From Candidatus Micrarchaeaceae archaeon (GTDB lineage: Archaea > Micrarchaeota > Micrarchaeia > Micrarchaeales > Micrarchaeaceae), in NCBI GenBank assembly GCA_027310825.1, contig DAIDAC010000006.1, positions 1 to 64,000 of the forward strand: 64,000 nucleotides of DNA, given 5' to 3'. A program made the translations under genes and the position numbers. Positions 16,618 to 25,253 of the stretch are shown here, piece after piece. The number at the start of each line of letters is the position of its first letter. Position 1 is the stretch's first letter. The notes under the pieces are model-generated. The model ran no database searches. It saw nothing but the letters and a program-made list of their open reading frames with translations, and had not been told where the DNA came from.

Positions 16618-17403
16618 ATGGTCGCCATAATATATTCGCTGAAGGACACGGTATCGATGAGCGCAGCGAAGGCACTGATAGAAATGGCAGGGCTAAAAGA
16701 GTCGAAGCCGATAAACGGGTTGAAGCATTTTTCGAACGAAAAGGTAAAGCTGTTGGAGATACAGGAGCACCATCTGCATGCAGACTTCCTTGACCAACTG
16801 AACGAAGACTGCCTAATAATTTTGAGCAGGCACACAAGCGCAAAGGAAGTGCCAAGCTTTACGGTGCATTCGGAAGGAAACTGGTCTGACGAAGCGAAGC
16901 TGGGTGGAAAGCCAAAAGAGCTGGCAGTAGCTGCGCCGGACATGATGCTCAGGATAATGAAAAGAATGAAACTGCATTCTGGAGACATAGGAGTCACATA
17001 CGAAGCGACTCACCATGGTCCATTTCTAAAGACGCCATCGCTATACGCGGAGATCGGAGGCAACGACCACGCAAAATCCAGCCAGAAGCTTGCAGAGGTT
17101 CTTGCAAGATCGGTTTTGGAGGCGTTGGACACAGAAGCGGAGTACGACAAAGTCGCGTTTGGCATCGGGGGTCTTCACTACGCAGACAGATTCGCAAAGC
17201 GTGCAATGGAAGGCAAGTTCGCGTTCGGCCACATAATGTCGAAGCACAACGTGAAACATTTCGACATGATACAACAGGGCATAGAAAGGTGCGCACCAAC
17301 TGCAGAAATAGCAGTAATCGATTGGGACACGATGAGCGGAGCAGACAGGCAGCCGATTCTGAAGAAGCTGGAAGAACTCGGCATTGATTATGTCAAGATA
17401 TGA
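16618..17403 (+). CDS. dtdA: D-aminoacyl-tRNA deacylase (DtdA)
   Basis: A 261-residue archaeal DtdA (GEK1 family), which removes D-amino acids wrongly attached to tRNA. Evidence: IYSLKDTVSMSAAKAL at the N-terminus, YEATHHGPFLKTPSLYAEIGG (about 125-145) and GIGGLHYADRF (about 183-193), the His/Asp-rich zinc and catalytic regions of the family. Its TGA overlaps the lhr ATG (ATGA at 17400-17403), so the two are probably translated together. Confidence 0.92.
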   Translation: MVAIIYSLKDTVSMSAAKALIEMAGLKESKPINGLKHFSNEKVKLLEIQEHHLHADFLDQLNEDCLIILSRHTSAKEVPSFTVHSEGNWSDEAKLGGKPKELAVAAPDMMLRIMKRMKLHSGDIGVTYEATHHGPFLKTPSLYAEIGGNDHAKSSQKLAEVLARSVLEALDTEAEYDKVAFGIGGLHYADRFAKRAMEGKFAFGHIMSKHNVKHFDMIQQGIERCAPTAEIAVIDWDTMSGADRQPILKKLEELGIDYVKI

Positions 17404-20171
17404 GTGTACTTATGCAAAGCATATACGAGCAATTCCTGAACAAGTACAAATCGTACACAGAAATACAGGAAAAAGCCCTACCGATAACAAAAAACAGGGA
17501 AAACTGCCTGATAATCGCACCGACAGGATCGGGAAAGACAGAGGCAGCAACGCTTGCAGAAATCGACAAGATTTCAAGGCAGGAAGACAAGTCAGGAATA
17601 AAACTTATCTACATAACTCCGCTCAGGGCGCTCAACAGGGACATGATAAATAGGCTAGAAGGACTTTGCAAAGAAGTCGGCGTGACCGTTTCTGTGCGGC
17701 ACGGTGACACGTCACAGAGCGAAAGGGGGAAACAAGGAAGAAAAGCGCCAATGGTCCTGATAACTACCCCGGAAACTCTGCAAAGCATACTTCCAACAAA
17801 GACGATCGGGCTTGCGCTGAAGAATGTAGAAGCCGTTGTTGTCGACGAAATTCACGAACTTTACAGCAACAAGAGGGGAGCACAACTCTCAATCGCGCTT
17901 GAAAGGCTTGAAGAGCTCGCACCAAACTTCCAAAGGATAGGGATCAGCGCAACAGTTGGCGACCCGCAGCTTCTCAGCACATTTTTGTGCAACAAAAGGC
18001 CATGCAAAATAGCACAGGTCGACAAAAGAAAGCAGATTAAGATAAGTGTAGAGCTTCCAAGGAAGCACGGAGAGAGAACTGCGAAGATATCAGACAAATT
18101 CGGACTTGACGACGATGCGCTAGCAAGGCTAGACACAATCGCTAGGCACATCTCTGAGTCGAAGTCAACAATAATATTCGCAAACACTCGTCAAGTTGTA
18201 GAAGCAGTCGGAAGCAGATTGGTTTATCTTAACAGCGTGGAAAGTTTCGGAGGAATAGCCGTTCACCACAGCTCTCTTGACAGAGATGAAAGAATAAAAG
18301 TCGAAAATAGTTTCAAGAGCGGAGAAATAAAGGCGATTATCGCGACAAGCTCGCTTGAACTTGGAATCGACATTGGAAACATCGACCTTGTCATGCAATA
18401 CGGATCGCCAAGACAGGCATTGAGGATGGTCCAAAGGATTGGAAGAAGCGGCCACTCCGAAAAGGGTGTGGCAAAGGGCGCAATAATAACCGCAAACACG
18501 GTCGATGCGCTTGAAGCGGTCTCGATAGCAAAACTTTCACAGGCAGGAGCGCTAGAACGATTCAACATCCACAAGAACGCGCTCGACGTCCTTGCAAATC
18601 AGATATGCGGAATCGCTCTCGACAAAGGGATCATTGAATTGGAACAGCTTCACAAAATAATAACACGTTCGTTTGTTTACAACGATTTTCCAAAAGAGAA
18701 GCTGGTAACTCTTCTCGCATTCACGAATATGCAGAAGATGGTAGGCTTTGACGGCCAGAAAATTTCATCCGGAGCAAGAACACGCATGTATTATTATGAC
18801 CACCTCAGCGTAATCCCGGATTCAAAGCGATATTTGGTCAAGAGTGCGGTCGACAGGCGAATAATATCCACGCTCGACGAAGGTTTTGTTGCAACAAATG
18901 TAGACGAAGGATCGATTTTCATAACAAAAGGCCTTCCGTGGAAGGTTCTTAGCATAGATGAAGACGTGATAAGCGTTGAGCCGAGCTCTGACCTTGAGGC
19001 TGCTGTGCCAGATTGGTCAGGGGAAGACATTCCTGTAAGCTATGCAGTTGCACAATCAGTCTTTTCCACGATTCACGATACAAAAAGGATTGGCGATGAC
19101 TTCACGAGCAAGGAAGTGAGCGAAGAAATATCTGCAATGGCGCATTCGCAAAACAATATTGCACCAGTTGCGCCAGACAAGTTAATGATTGAAAGGAGCG
19201 ATGAGTACACGATTATCCACACAGGACTCGGCACGCTCGCCAACGAGGCTCTGTCAAGGGTTCTTGCGCACGCACTCTCTGCGAAATTGGGAAAGAGCGT
19301 AGAGATGAAATCGTCACCGTATCTAATATTCATAGAAGTGCCGATGAGTTTCAACATCGAACAGGCGATAAAGGATCTTGGAAGAAGCGGAGTAAGAAAA
19401 GCTCTCGAGCTTGTGATCAAAGACACCGAAATATTCAGATACAGGTTCATCACTACTGCAAAACTGTTCGGGATGATAGAACGAGATGCAACTGTGTCAA
19501 AGTCGATTGCACGGAGGCTCATCAAAGTTATGCAGGGCACGCCACTTGAGGATGAAACGCTCCGAACATTGATGGAAAACTACTTTGATGTCGAAACGCT
19601 CGACGAATTCTTCAGAAAAATTTCAGTGGGAGAGATATTGGTGAAGAGCATCTACTCAAAGACTCTTTCTCCGTTCGCAAAAACCGTTCTCGACTCCGCA
19701 TATTATACCAAGGAATTAATCATGCCGCTTCTTCCGAGCGATCAAGTCATCGATTCATTCGCGAAGTTTATGCTCGGCAAAAGCATGAAACTTCTGTGCA
19801 CGTATTGCGGCTTCAACTTTTCCAGAAAGCTTTCAGAGCTAAAGGGCATGAACGAAATAAAATGCCCCAACTGCGAGAGCCCGATGATCGCTCCTTACGA
19901 CGACGAGTCCCTTGCTCTCGTAGAAAAAAGGAAATCAGGAAAACGCCTCACAACATCGGAGCATAAGGCTTACAAAGAGATCCTCAAGCAAGCAGATCTG
20001 ATGAGTTCATACGGGGGAAAAGCCGCAATCGCTCTTTCCACATACGGAGTAGGCCCTACTAGCGCAGCGCGAATACTTATGATGTTCAGGCGTCAGGAAA
20101 GACTTTTCTACATGGATCTCATCGAGGCGCAGAAGAACTTCATAAAAAACAAAAAGTACTGGGCGATTTAG
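17400..20171 (+). CDS. lhr: Large helicase-related protein Lhr (superfamily 2)
   Basis: A 923-residue ATP-dependent 3'-5' helicase of DNA/RNA repair. Motifs in order: Walker A APTGSGKTEA (about 40), ITPLRALNRD, VVDEIHEL (DEAH-like box), GISATVGDPQ, SSLELGIDIG and VQRIGRSGHS (motif VI). After the helicase core come the Lhr winged-helix and middle domains, and a zinc-binding pair of CxxC motifs near 800-830 (CTYCGF, CPNCES). Starts inside the dtdA stop. The last 60 residues (HhH-like GVGPTSAARIL) are typical of the family. It is convergent with the downstream pilin. Confidence 0.93.
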   Translation: MSVLMQSIYEQFLNKYKSYTEIQEKALPITKNRENCLIIAPTGSGKTEAATLAEIDKISRQEDKSGIKLIYITPLRALNRDMINRLEGLCKEVGVTVSVRHGDTSQSERGKQGRKAPMVLITTPETLQSILPTKTIGLALKNVEAVVVDEIHELYSNKRGAQLSIALERLEELAPNFQRIGISATVGDPQLLSTFLCNKRPCKIAQVDKRKQIKISVELPRKHGERTAKISDKFGLDDDALARLDTIARHISESKSTIIFANTRQVVEAVGSRLVYLNSVESFGGIAVHHSSLDRDERIKVENSFKSGEIKAIIATSSLELGIDIGNIDLVMQYGSPRQALRMVQRIGRSGHSEKGVAKGAIITANTVDALEAVSIAKLSQAGALERFNIHKNALDVLANQICGIALDKGIIELEQLHKIITRSFVYNDFPKEKLVTLLAFTNMQKMVGFDGQKISSGARTRMYYYDHLSVIPDSKRYLVKSAVDRRIISTLDEGFVATNVDEGSIFITKGLPWKVLSIDEDVISVEPSSDLEAAVPDWSGEDIPVSYAVAQSVFSTIHDTKRIGDDFTSKEVSEEISAMAHSQNNIAPVAPDKLMIERSDEYTIIHTGLGTLANEALSRVLAHALSAKLGKSVEMKSSPYLIFIEVPMSFNIEQAIKDLGRSGVRKALELVIKDTEIFRYRFITTAKLFGMIERDATVSKSIARRLIKVMQGTPLEDETLRTLMENYFDVETLDEFFRKISVGEILVKSIYSKTLSPFAKTVLDSAYYTKELIMPLLPSDQVIDSFAKFMLGKSMKLLCTYCGFNFSRKLSELKGMNEIKCPNCESPMIAPYDDESLALVEKRKSGKRLTTSEHKAYKEILKQADLMSSYGGKAAIALSTYGVGPTSAARILMMFRRQERLFYMDLIEAQKNFIKNKKYWAI

Positions 20172-20178
20172 TTTCGTG

Positions 20179-21057
20179 TCAAGGCGCAGTGTAGTTGCTC
20201 TGCCATGAGCTTGTGAAAGTCGTATTGGCGTATATCTGGCCGTTATGGTTGTTCCCGGAGTAGTCGTTGGCGTTGCCATTGAGCGGCCACCATCCGGTGA
20301 TGTTTTCAGGTCTGACTGGTGCTCCTCCTATGCCCTCCAAGTAGATTGCATTTACCTCTGCTGGCGAAAGTGTTGTATTATATATTTGCAGATTCGCGAC
20401 CATTCCGTTGTACGCCTGCGGCGAGTATTGGTAGCTATCGCCTATCGCTATGCTGATTGCAACTATATTGGGTGCATTTGCAAGCGTACCTTGGTTTGCA
20501 ATCTGTCCGTTCAAATACAATGTCACTGTTTTTCCACTTATTGTTACTGCACCAAAGTTCCAAGAATTAAAGTTCACTTTTGGTCCAGAGCCAGGAATAT
20601 AGTCGTTGCCGCATGTCGCCATGTCCAAATAACCGTTGGTCTGAAAGCTCAAGCCAAGTTCATTCGCGCTGCATGCAACTCCTCCGTAAAAGAAAAGGAA
20701 ATGATAGTTTGGGTTGCTGGCTTGTATTGGCGAAGGATTGAACCATACTGTAGCCGACACGCTGTTTCCAGGAGCAAGATTGTTTGCAGGAGCCACGATC
20801 GCTTGATAGCCTGCCTGTACCCGTGCTGCGAACTCCGGAAGCTGCCCTTGGCACTCTCCCACAACGGAAGAGCCCGATGCAGTCTTCTGGACTTGACATG
20901 CACCTGCCTGTGCCTTCGGTGTGAAATTTCCCCCTGAGAATACTCCTAACTGAAACAGCACAGCAAGTGCCACAGCAATGATCAGGATTGCCCACCCGTA
21001 AGTCATTAGGTATTCCATAGCGCTCTGAGATTTTTCAGCACGCTCCACGCTTTTCAT
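20179..21057 (-). CDS. Pilin-LamG protein
   Basis: A 292-residue member of the pilin-LamG family: basic leader MKSVERAEKS, cleavage motif QSAMEYLMTYGWA, hydrophobic helix, GACQ/GEC cysteines near 50 and 65, a beta-rich LamG-like body and the tail ITGWWPLNGNANDYSG. ATG 21057 is chosen: the leader is typical and residues upstream of it are not. Its stop codon sits seven bases from the convergent lhr stop. Expected to be processed by a prepilin peptidase and exposed on the surface; ligand unknown. Confidence 0.85.
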   Translation of the reverse strand: MKSVERAEKSQSAMEYLMTYGWAILIIAVALAVLFQLGVFSGGNFTPKAQAGACQVQKTASGSSVVGECQGQLPEFAARVQAGYQAIVAPANNLAPGNSVSATVWFNPSPIQASNPNYHFLFFYGGVACSANELGLSFQTNGYLDMATCGNDYIPGSGPKVNFNSWNFGAVTISGKTVTLYLNGQIANQGTLANAPNIVAISIAIGDSYQYSPQAYNGMVANLQIYNTTLSPAEVNAIYLEGIGGAPVRPENITGWWPLNGNANDYSGNNHNGQIYANTTFTSSWQSNYTAP

Positions 21058-21172
21058 GATAGCCTTATCAACACCGCAATCAAAGGATATAAACTTTTGC
21101 AACGAAGCAAAAGCGACACTCTAAATAAACCAACTAAATTATGTATTGTGTGATATCTTGGATATAACTGCA

Positions 21173-22156
21173 ATGGAAATGCGTCAGGAACTGAAGATCC
21201 TGTCGATGTTCATGATTGTGCAGTTTCTTGGGCTTCTTCTTGCAGTACAGGTCTACAGCGGAGCCAGCTTTGTAGAGCTTCCGGCAACTTCTGGAGTGGA
21301 AGCATCCGGAATCTCCGCGCTCCAATTCATAATTGCAATACTCGCATTCACTGCAATACTGCTTCTTCTTTTCAAGTTCGCAAAAGGCCCCCGAGTCTTC
21401 ATTGTTATAGAAGCGCTTGCAGTGATCGGCGCATCGTTCGCAGTTTTCCTGGTGGTCATAGGCACTTTTACAGGAACGCTTAACCAAATCCTCTTCGGCA
21501 GCGGAGCAGAGCCATATCAATACGCGATCGCACTGATCATGGCTGTTGCGCTGATAGTGGCGAAGAACAAAGTCCCCCGCCTTAGAAACACGGTATCGAT
21601 AATAGCGAGCGTAGGAATAGGAATGATAATAGGCATCAGCCTCAGCTTCATGACTATGATGGTTTTCATGGCTTTGCTTGCAGTTTACGACTACATCGCA
21701 GTTTTCATAACAAAGCACATGGTTGTCATGGGCCAAGCAGCTGCCAACATGAATCTGGCTCTTATGGTCGGCGCAGGAGAAGCAGAAGCGATCCCGAAGA
21801 AAGAGCTGTCGGCCAGTCTCCGCAAGATTGCAGAGAGGAACAAAGCCGCGCTGCTCCGCAACTACGGAGAACTGAAGCGGCTAAGCAAATTCGGGCTTGT
21901 GCCGATTTTCACAAGAAGAGAGCTAGGCAACGGAGACCTTGCAGTCCCGCTAGCCGTCTCTGTGTCTGCTTACACTGTATACCAAAGCTTCACGCTGTGC
22001 TTTGTCATAATACTTGGCGCGATACTCGGACTTATCCTCGTATTCTATATATTAAGGAAATATCAGAGGGCGCTTCCAGCGATTCCACCCCTTTTGTTCG
22101 GCATACTGGTCGCATTGGCCTTCAATTATGTTGTGACAGGAGGTGCCATGATATAA
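21173..22156 (+). CDS. Presenilin/signal-peptide-peptidase-like intramembrane protease
   Basis: A 327-residue, nine-helix membrane protein with the two catalytic Asp motifs of A22 proteases: VYDYIAVF (YD, about residue 186) and LGNGDLAVPL (GxGD, about 260), and a PAL-like motif LPAIPPLL near the end (PAI rather than PAL). It cleaves helices within the membrane. ATG 21173 is preferred to codons nine further up. It lies beside a pilin gene (divergent), but prepilin peptidases lack the PAL motif, so a role in pilin processing is only a possibility. Confidence 0.85.
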   Translation: MEMRQELKILSMFMIVQFLGLLLAVQVYSGASFVELPATSGVEASGISALQFIIAILAFTAILLLLFKFAKGPRVFIVIEALAVIGASFAVFLVVIGTFTGTLNQILFGSGAEPYQYAIALIMAVALIVAKNKVPRLRNTVSIIASVGIGMIIGISLSFMTMMVFMALLAVYDYIAVFITKHMVVMGQAAANMNLALMVGAGEAEAIPKKELSASLRKIAERNKAALLRNYGELKRLSKFGLVPIFTRRELGNGDLAVPLAVSVSAYTVYQSFTLCFVIILGAILGLILVFYILRKYQRALPAIPPLLFGILVALAFNYVVTGGAMI

Positions 22157-22214
22157 CTGCAATTTCTGCAAAGCTTTTAAGTCTTTATTGAGCATCTACT
22201 CAAAGGGTGAAACT

Positions 22215-22784
22215 ATGAAGATGGCATACCTATTGACGGCAATGATGACGCTCCTTCTTGCGAGCGCACAGATGTCCTTTGGACAAACGTTCACGCTCTA
22301 CGGAAACGTGATAAACGGAGCAACATGTCAGGCACTTCCTGGCGTTACACTTCATGGCTCATGGAACAACGCAACAAACGTGACAAACGCGCAAGGAACT
22401 TACAACCTTGTTCTTGGATTTGGAAACTGGTCAGTGTCGGCAGTGAAGACCGGATACACAAGCGTATCTTTCTATACAGGATACCACGCATCTGGAGCAT
22501 TCCTGAATGACTTCTATCTTCTGCAGCCAGGCACAAGCGCAGCAAACTGCACAGCCGGATTGCACGCGCCTAACTCGACTGCACCAACGACAATACCCTA
22601 CACTGCTCCAACAACTGTTGCCGGAACAACAACAGCAAGCGGCACATCTGCAGGCTCGTCATCCAACAACACATTGTTGATCGGCGGGGCAGTAGTTGTT
22701 GTGATAATAATAGTAGTGGCTTACATGCTCATGAAGGGAAAGGGCAAGAAACCAGAGCAGCATCACACGGAGCACAAAAGCTAA
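22215..22784 (+). CDS. Secreted, membrane-anchored protein with a carboxypeptidase-regulatory-like domain
   Basis: A 189-residue surface protein: signal peptide (about 1-24), one beta-sandwich domain resembling CarboxypepD_reg (VINGATCQALPGVTLHGSWNNAT, then GFGNWSVSAVKTGY), a Ser/Thr-rich linker (TTIPYTAPTTVAGTTT), a membrane helix near 160-178 and a charged tail with His. ATG 22215 has GGGTGA seven bases upstream. It is followed by the Lon-fold protease gene with a 12-base gap, so the pair is probably one transcript. Ligand unknown. Confidence 0.7.
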   Translation: MKMAYLLTAMMTLLLASAQMSFGQTFTLYGNVINGATCQALPGVTLHGSWNNATNVTNAQGTYNLVLGFGNWSVSAVKTGYTSVSFYTGYHASGAFLNDFYLLQPGTSAANCTAGLHAPNSTAPTTIPYTAPTTVAGTTTASGTSAGSSSNNTLLIGGAVVVVIIIVVAYMLMKGKGKKPEQHHTEHKS

Positions 22785-22796
22785 ACAAGTGCAACA

Positions 22797-24725
22797 ATGA
22801 AAGGATATGAAGCAAGGACTTGGTTCCTAGCAATCGCAGTCTTCGGCGCCTTCCTGCTGGCAACAGCAGTGGCAGCCCCTGCAACTGTCGTGGGAACCGC
22901 TTCACTTCCAGTACCTGCAGTGATATTGTCGAACAACACAGGCAGCCTGACAAATTTCACCCTTGTCGTCACCCAAGGAACAGGCAATGTCATGATAGTA
23001 GGGCCAAGCATAGTCGGATCTTCTACGCTGCAGTCAGCACAGGCAGCAGCGCAGTACGCAGCGAAATACCTTAACCTGAAGTTCGGCAACTACAACTTCA
23101 CATACAACATAACCGGAGGAACAGAAAATGTTTCCGGACCTAGCGGCGGGGCAGCAATGACAATCCTCGCGATATCGGCGCTGTCAGGGAAGCAGCTCCT
23201 GGACAACTTCACCATGACAGGAACGATATCCCAGAACGGAACTATTGGACCGATCGGTGGAGTGTACGACAAATCTTCTGCAGCTAAGGCAGGAGGGCTT
23301 TCTTTCATAATGGTGCCGAAGTTCGACAACCAGTCTGTGTACGATGAACTGTATCTGCTTGTCCAAAGCACATTCAACATACCGTTGATACAAGTCGCAA
23401 ACATCTCTCAGGCATACAAGTTTGCATTCACAAAGGCTAACATCACAGCAAACGCAACAACATATCCGTTCTACACAAAGATAAACCTCTACAACCTGCA
23501 GCCTGCGCCGATCGCGTGCAGCAACAGCTGTAACGAATCGCTTTTCAACCAAGTCGCGCAGGGAACATTCTCTCTTGTCAATGCATCCATCAACAACATG
23601 TCGCTCAATCCGAACTTCGTTGGCGAGGCAAGCCAGCTGCATGCTGCGCTGGCGCAGAGCGAAGCAGTAGCAGGCAAGGGCTACATCTACGGAGGGGCAA
23701 ACCTCGCATTCCTAAACTATGCAGATTCATACATGTTTAACAGCTACGTATTCAACGAGAGCGATGGCTACGCGGCGCTTTCCGGAATATCTGATTCATG
23801 TGGAATGCTGCAACCGCAGCAGCTAACGACAACCAACTACGAATACGTCATCGGCGGCCAGCTGCGACAGGCGTGGGGCACTTACACAGTAGCTTCAGAC
23901 CTATCGCAATACAACAGCTCAGTCGAAACCACTGATGACGTTCTATTATTCATGAGAAGCGCAGCCAACTCTAACGGCTGGTGCTACGCAGCATCGCAGA
24001 TGTTCAACGCTTCTGGCACAACCGGCGGGACAGACGTGCTTCCAAACGGAAACCTGAGCGACATTGCAGCTGCAAGGCTAGGGAGAGCGACAGAATACGG
24101 CAGCAGCATGTATCTCAACACTGCAAAACTCGCCTACAAAGCACACAATTATCCACTGGCAATAATAGACGCTGATTATGCATATGCGATCCCGAATGCG
24201 ACAGAGACCGGAGCAAGCTTGGGCACTGGTGCTCTAATAAATGCATCGGCAGCGCTCGCGCAAAACTCCACATTCGGAGTATGGGCTACACAATTTGCTA
24301 ACGAGGCAGAGCTATACATCTACGAATCTAGGGCATCTAGCAACGCCACTACTGCATTGGCGTACGCGCAGTCCGCTTACTCTGCAGCGCTTCTTGCATC
24401 GCAGATGAGCATGGACATGAAACTCATATCGCAGAACCTGTCTCCAGGCGTAGGGACCATCAGCATAAGCAACGTAACTGTATCGCAGAACCAGACGACA
24501 AACCCAACAGGCTCGCAATCGAATTCACAACTTACACGGTCCATAAATTCGCTTTCGTCTTCCCTCCAAAACCTTTATGCTATCGTAGTGATAATGCTTG
24601 CAATAATAGTTTCGCTCACAATAGTAGTTCTGTACCTTCTCACAAAGATACAGTTCTACACAAGCTCGCTGCACAGGCAGAGCAAAGGAACGGCAGGAAA
24701 ACCGCAGCAGAGGCCTCGCCGATAA
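22797..24725 (+). CDS. Membrane-anchored Lon-fold serine protease (archaeal secreted type)
   Basis: A 642-residue protein with a signal peptide (about 10-28), then a Lon (S16) proteolytic fold outside the cell: Ser116 in SGPSGGAAMT and Lys159 in GGVYDKSSAAKAGG, 43 residues apart as in Lon, form the catalytic dyad. There is no AAA+ domain. Residues 200-560 are helical and Asn/Ser-rich with many N-glycosylation sequons. A membrane helix near 600-622 and a basic tail anchor the C-terminus. The family is known from COG1750-type archaeal proteins, whose substrates are not established. Confidence 0.8.
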   Translation: MKGYEARTWFLAIAVFGAFLLATAVAAPATVVGTASLPVPAVILSNNTGSLTNFTLVVTQGTGNVMIVGPSIVGSSTLQSAQAAAQYAAKYLNLKFGNYNFTYNITGGTENVSGPSGGAAMTILAISALSGKQLLDNFTMTGTISQNGTIGPIGGVYDKSSAAKAGGLSFIMVPKFDNQSVYDELYLLVQSTFNIPLIQVANISQAYKFAFTKANITANATTYPFYTKINLYNLQPAPIACSNSCNESLFNQVAQGTFSLVNASINNMSLNPNFVGEASQLHAALAQSEAVAGKGYIYGGANLAFLNYADSYMFNSYVFNESDGYAALSGISDSCGMLQPQQLTTTNYEYVIGGQLRQAWGTYTVASDLSQYNSSVETTDDVLLFMRSAANSNGWCYAASQMFNASGTTGGTDVLPNGNLSDIAAARLGRATEYGSSMYLNTAKLAYKAHNYPLAIIDADYAYAIPNATETGASLGTGALINASAALAQNSTFGVWATQFANEAELYIYESRASSNATTALAYAQSAYSAALLASQMSMDMKLISQNLSPGVGTISISNVTVSQNQTTNPTGSQSNSQLTRSINSLSSSLQNLYAIVVIMLAIIVSLTIVVLYLLTKIQFYTSSLHRQSKGTAGKPQQRPRR

Positions 24726-24788
24726 CAAAGCAATATAAAACCATCGCTTCTAAATAGAATCCTAATCAACAGCAAAGCAGATGATACA

Positions 24789-24956
24789 ATGGCAGAAGTT
24801 CCAGGAAAGGTTTGCGTCTCATGCGGACGCCTCACGCACGAGTACACAGAATTCAAGTGCCCGAAGTGCGGAAGCTCCACGATAATAAGGTGCAAGCACT
24901 GCAGAGAGATAACAAACTCGTACAGATGCAGCGAATGCAAGTTCGAAGGTCCTTGA
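24789..24956 (+). CDS. Zn-ribbon protein (predicted RNA-binding)
   Basis: A 55-residue protein with four CxxC pairs (CVSC, CPKC, CKHC, CSEC), two zinc ribbons in tandem. Small archaeal proteins of this kind (COG2888) sit next to aEF1-beta, as here, with a one-base gap to the next gene. A role in translation is inferred from that pairing. ATG 24789 follows a TATA-like CAATATAAAA about 50 bases earlier. It was too short for routine gene calling but clearly real. Confidence 0.85.
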   Translation: MAEVPGKVCVSCGRLTHEYTEFKCPKCGSSTIIRCKHCREITNSYRCSECKFEGP

Positions 24957-24957
24957 C

Positions 24958-25203
24958 ATGGCACAGGTAATCGTAATTTTCAAGATATATCCGAAGGACG
25001 GAGAGTTCGACAAGGCAATGCAGAGCGTAAAGGACACGAATCCGAAGGGCATGCAGAGCGAGGACATAGGCTTCGGGATAAAGCTTATCAAGGCGATGTT
25101 CACTTTCGACGACGCACAGAACTCTTCTTCTAAGATAGAGGAGCAGTTGAAGAAGTTGGACGGAGTTGGAGAAGTGGAAGTCGGAGAAGAGACATTAATG
25201 TAA
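24958..25203 (+). CDS. ef1b: Elongation factor 1-beta (aEF1B)
   Basis: An 81-residue protein of the archaeal GDP-exchange factor family for aEF1A. It has the alternating beta/alpha pattern VIVIFKIYPKDGEFD, IGFGIKLIKAMFTFDD and the C-terminal GVGEVEVGEETLM. Length is as usual (about 85-90). Follows the Zn-ribbon gene by one base. Confidence 0.92.
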   Translation: MAQVIVIFKIYPKDGEFDKAMQSVKDTNPKGMQSEDIGFGIKLIKAMFTFDDAQNSSSKIEEQLKKLDGVGEVEVGEETLM

Positions 25204-25253
25204 TCTTTTTATAAAATCTCTGTCATAAAGATATCACTAGTTTAGCTGATTCT

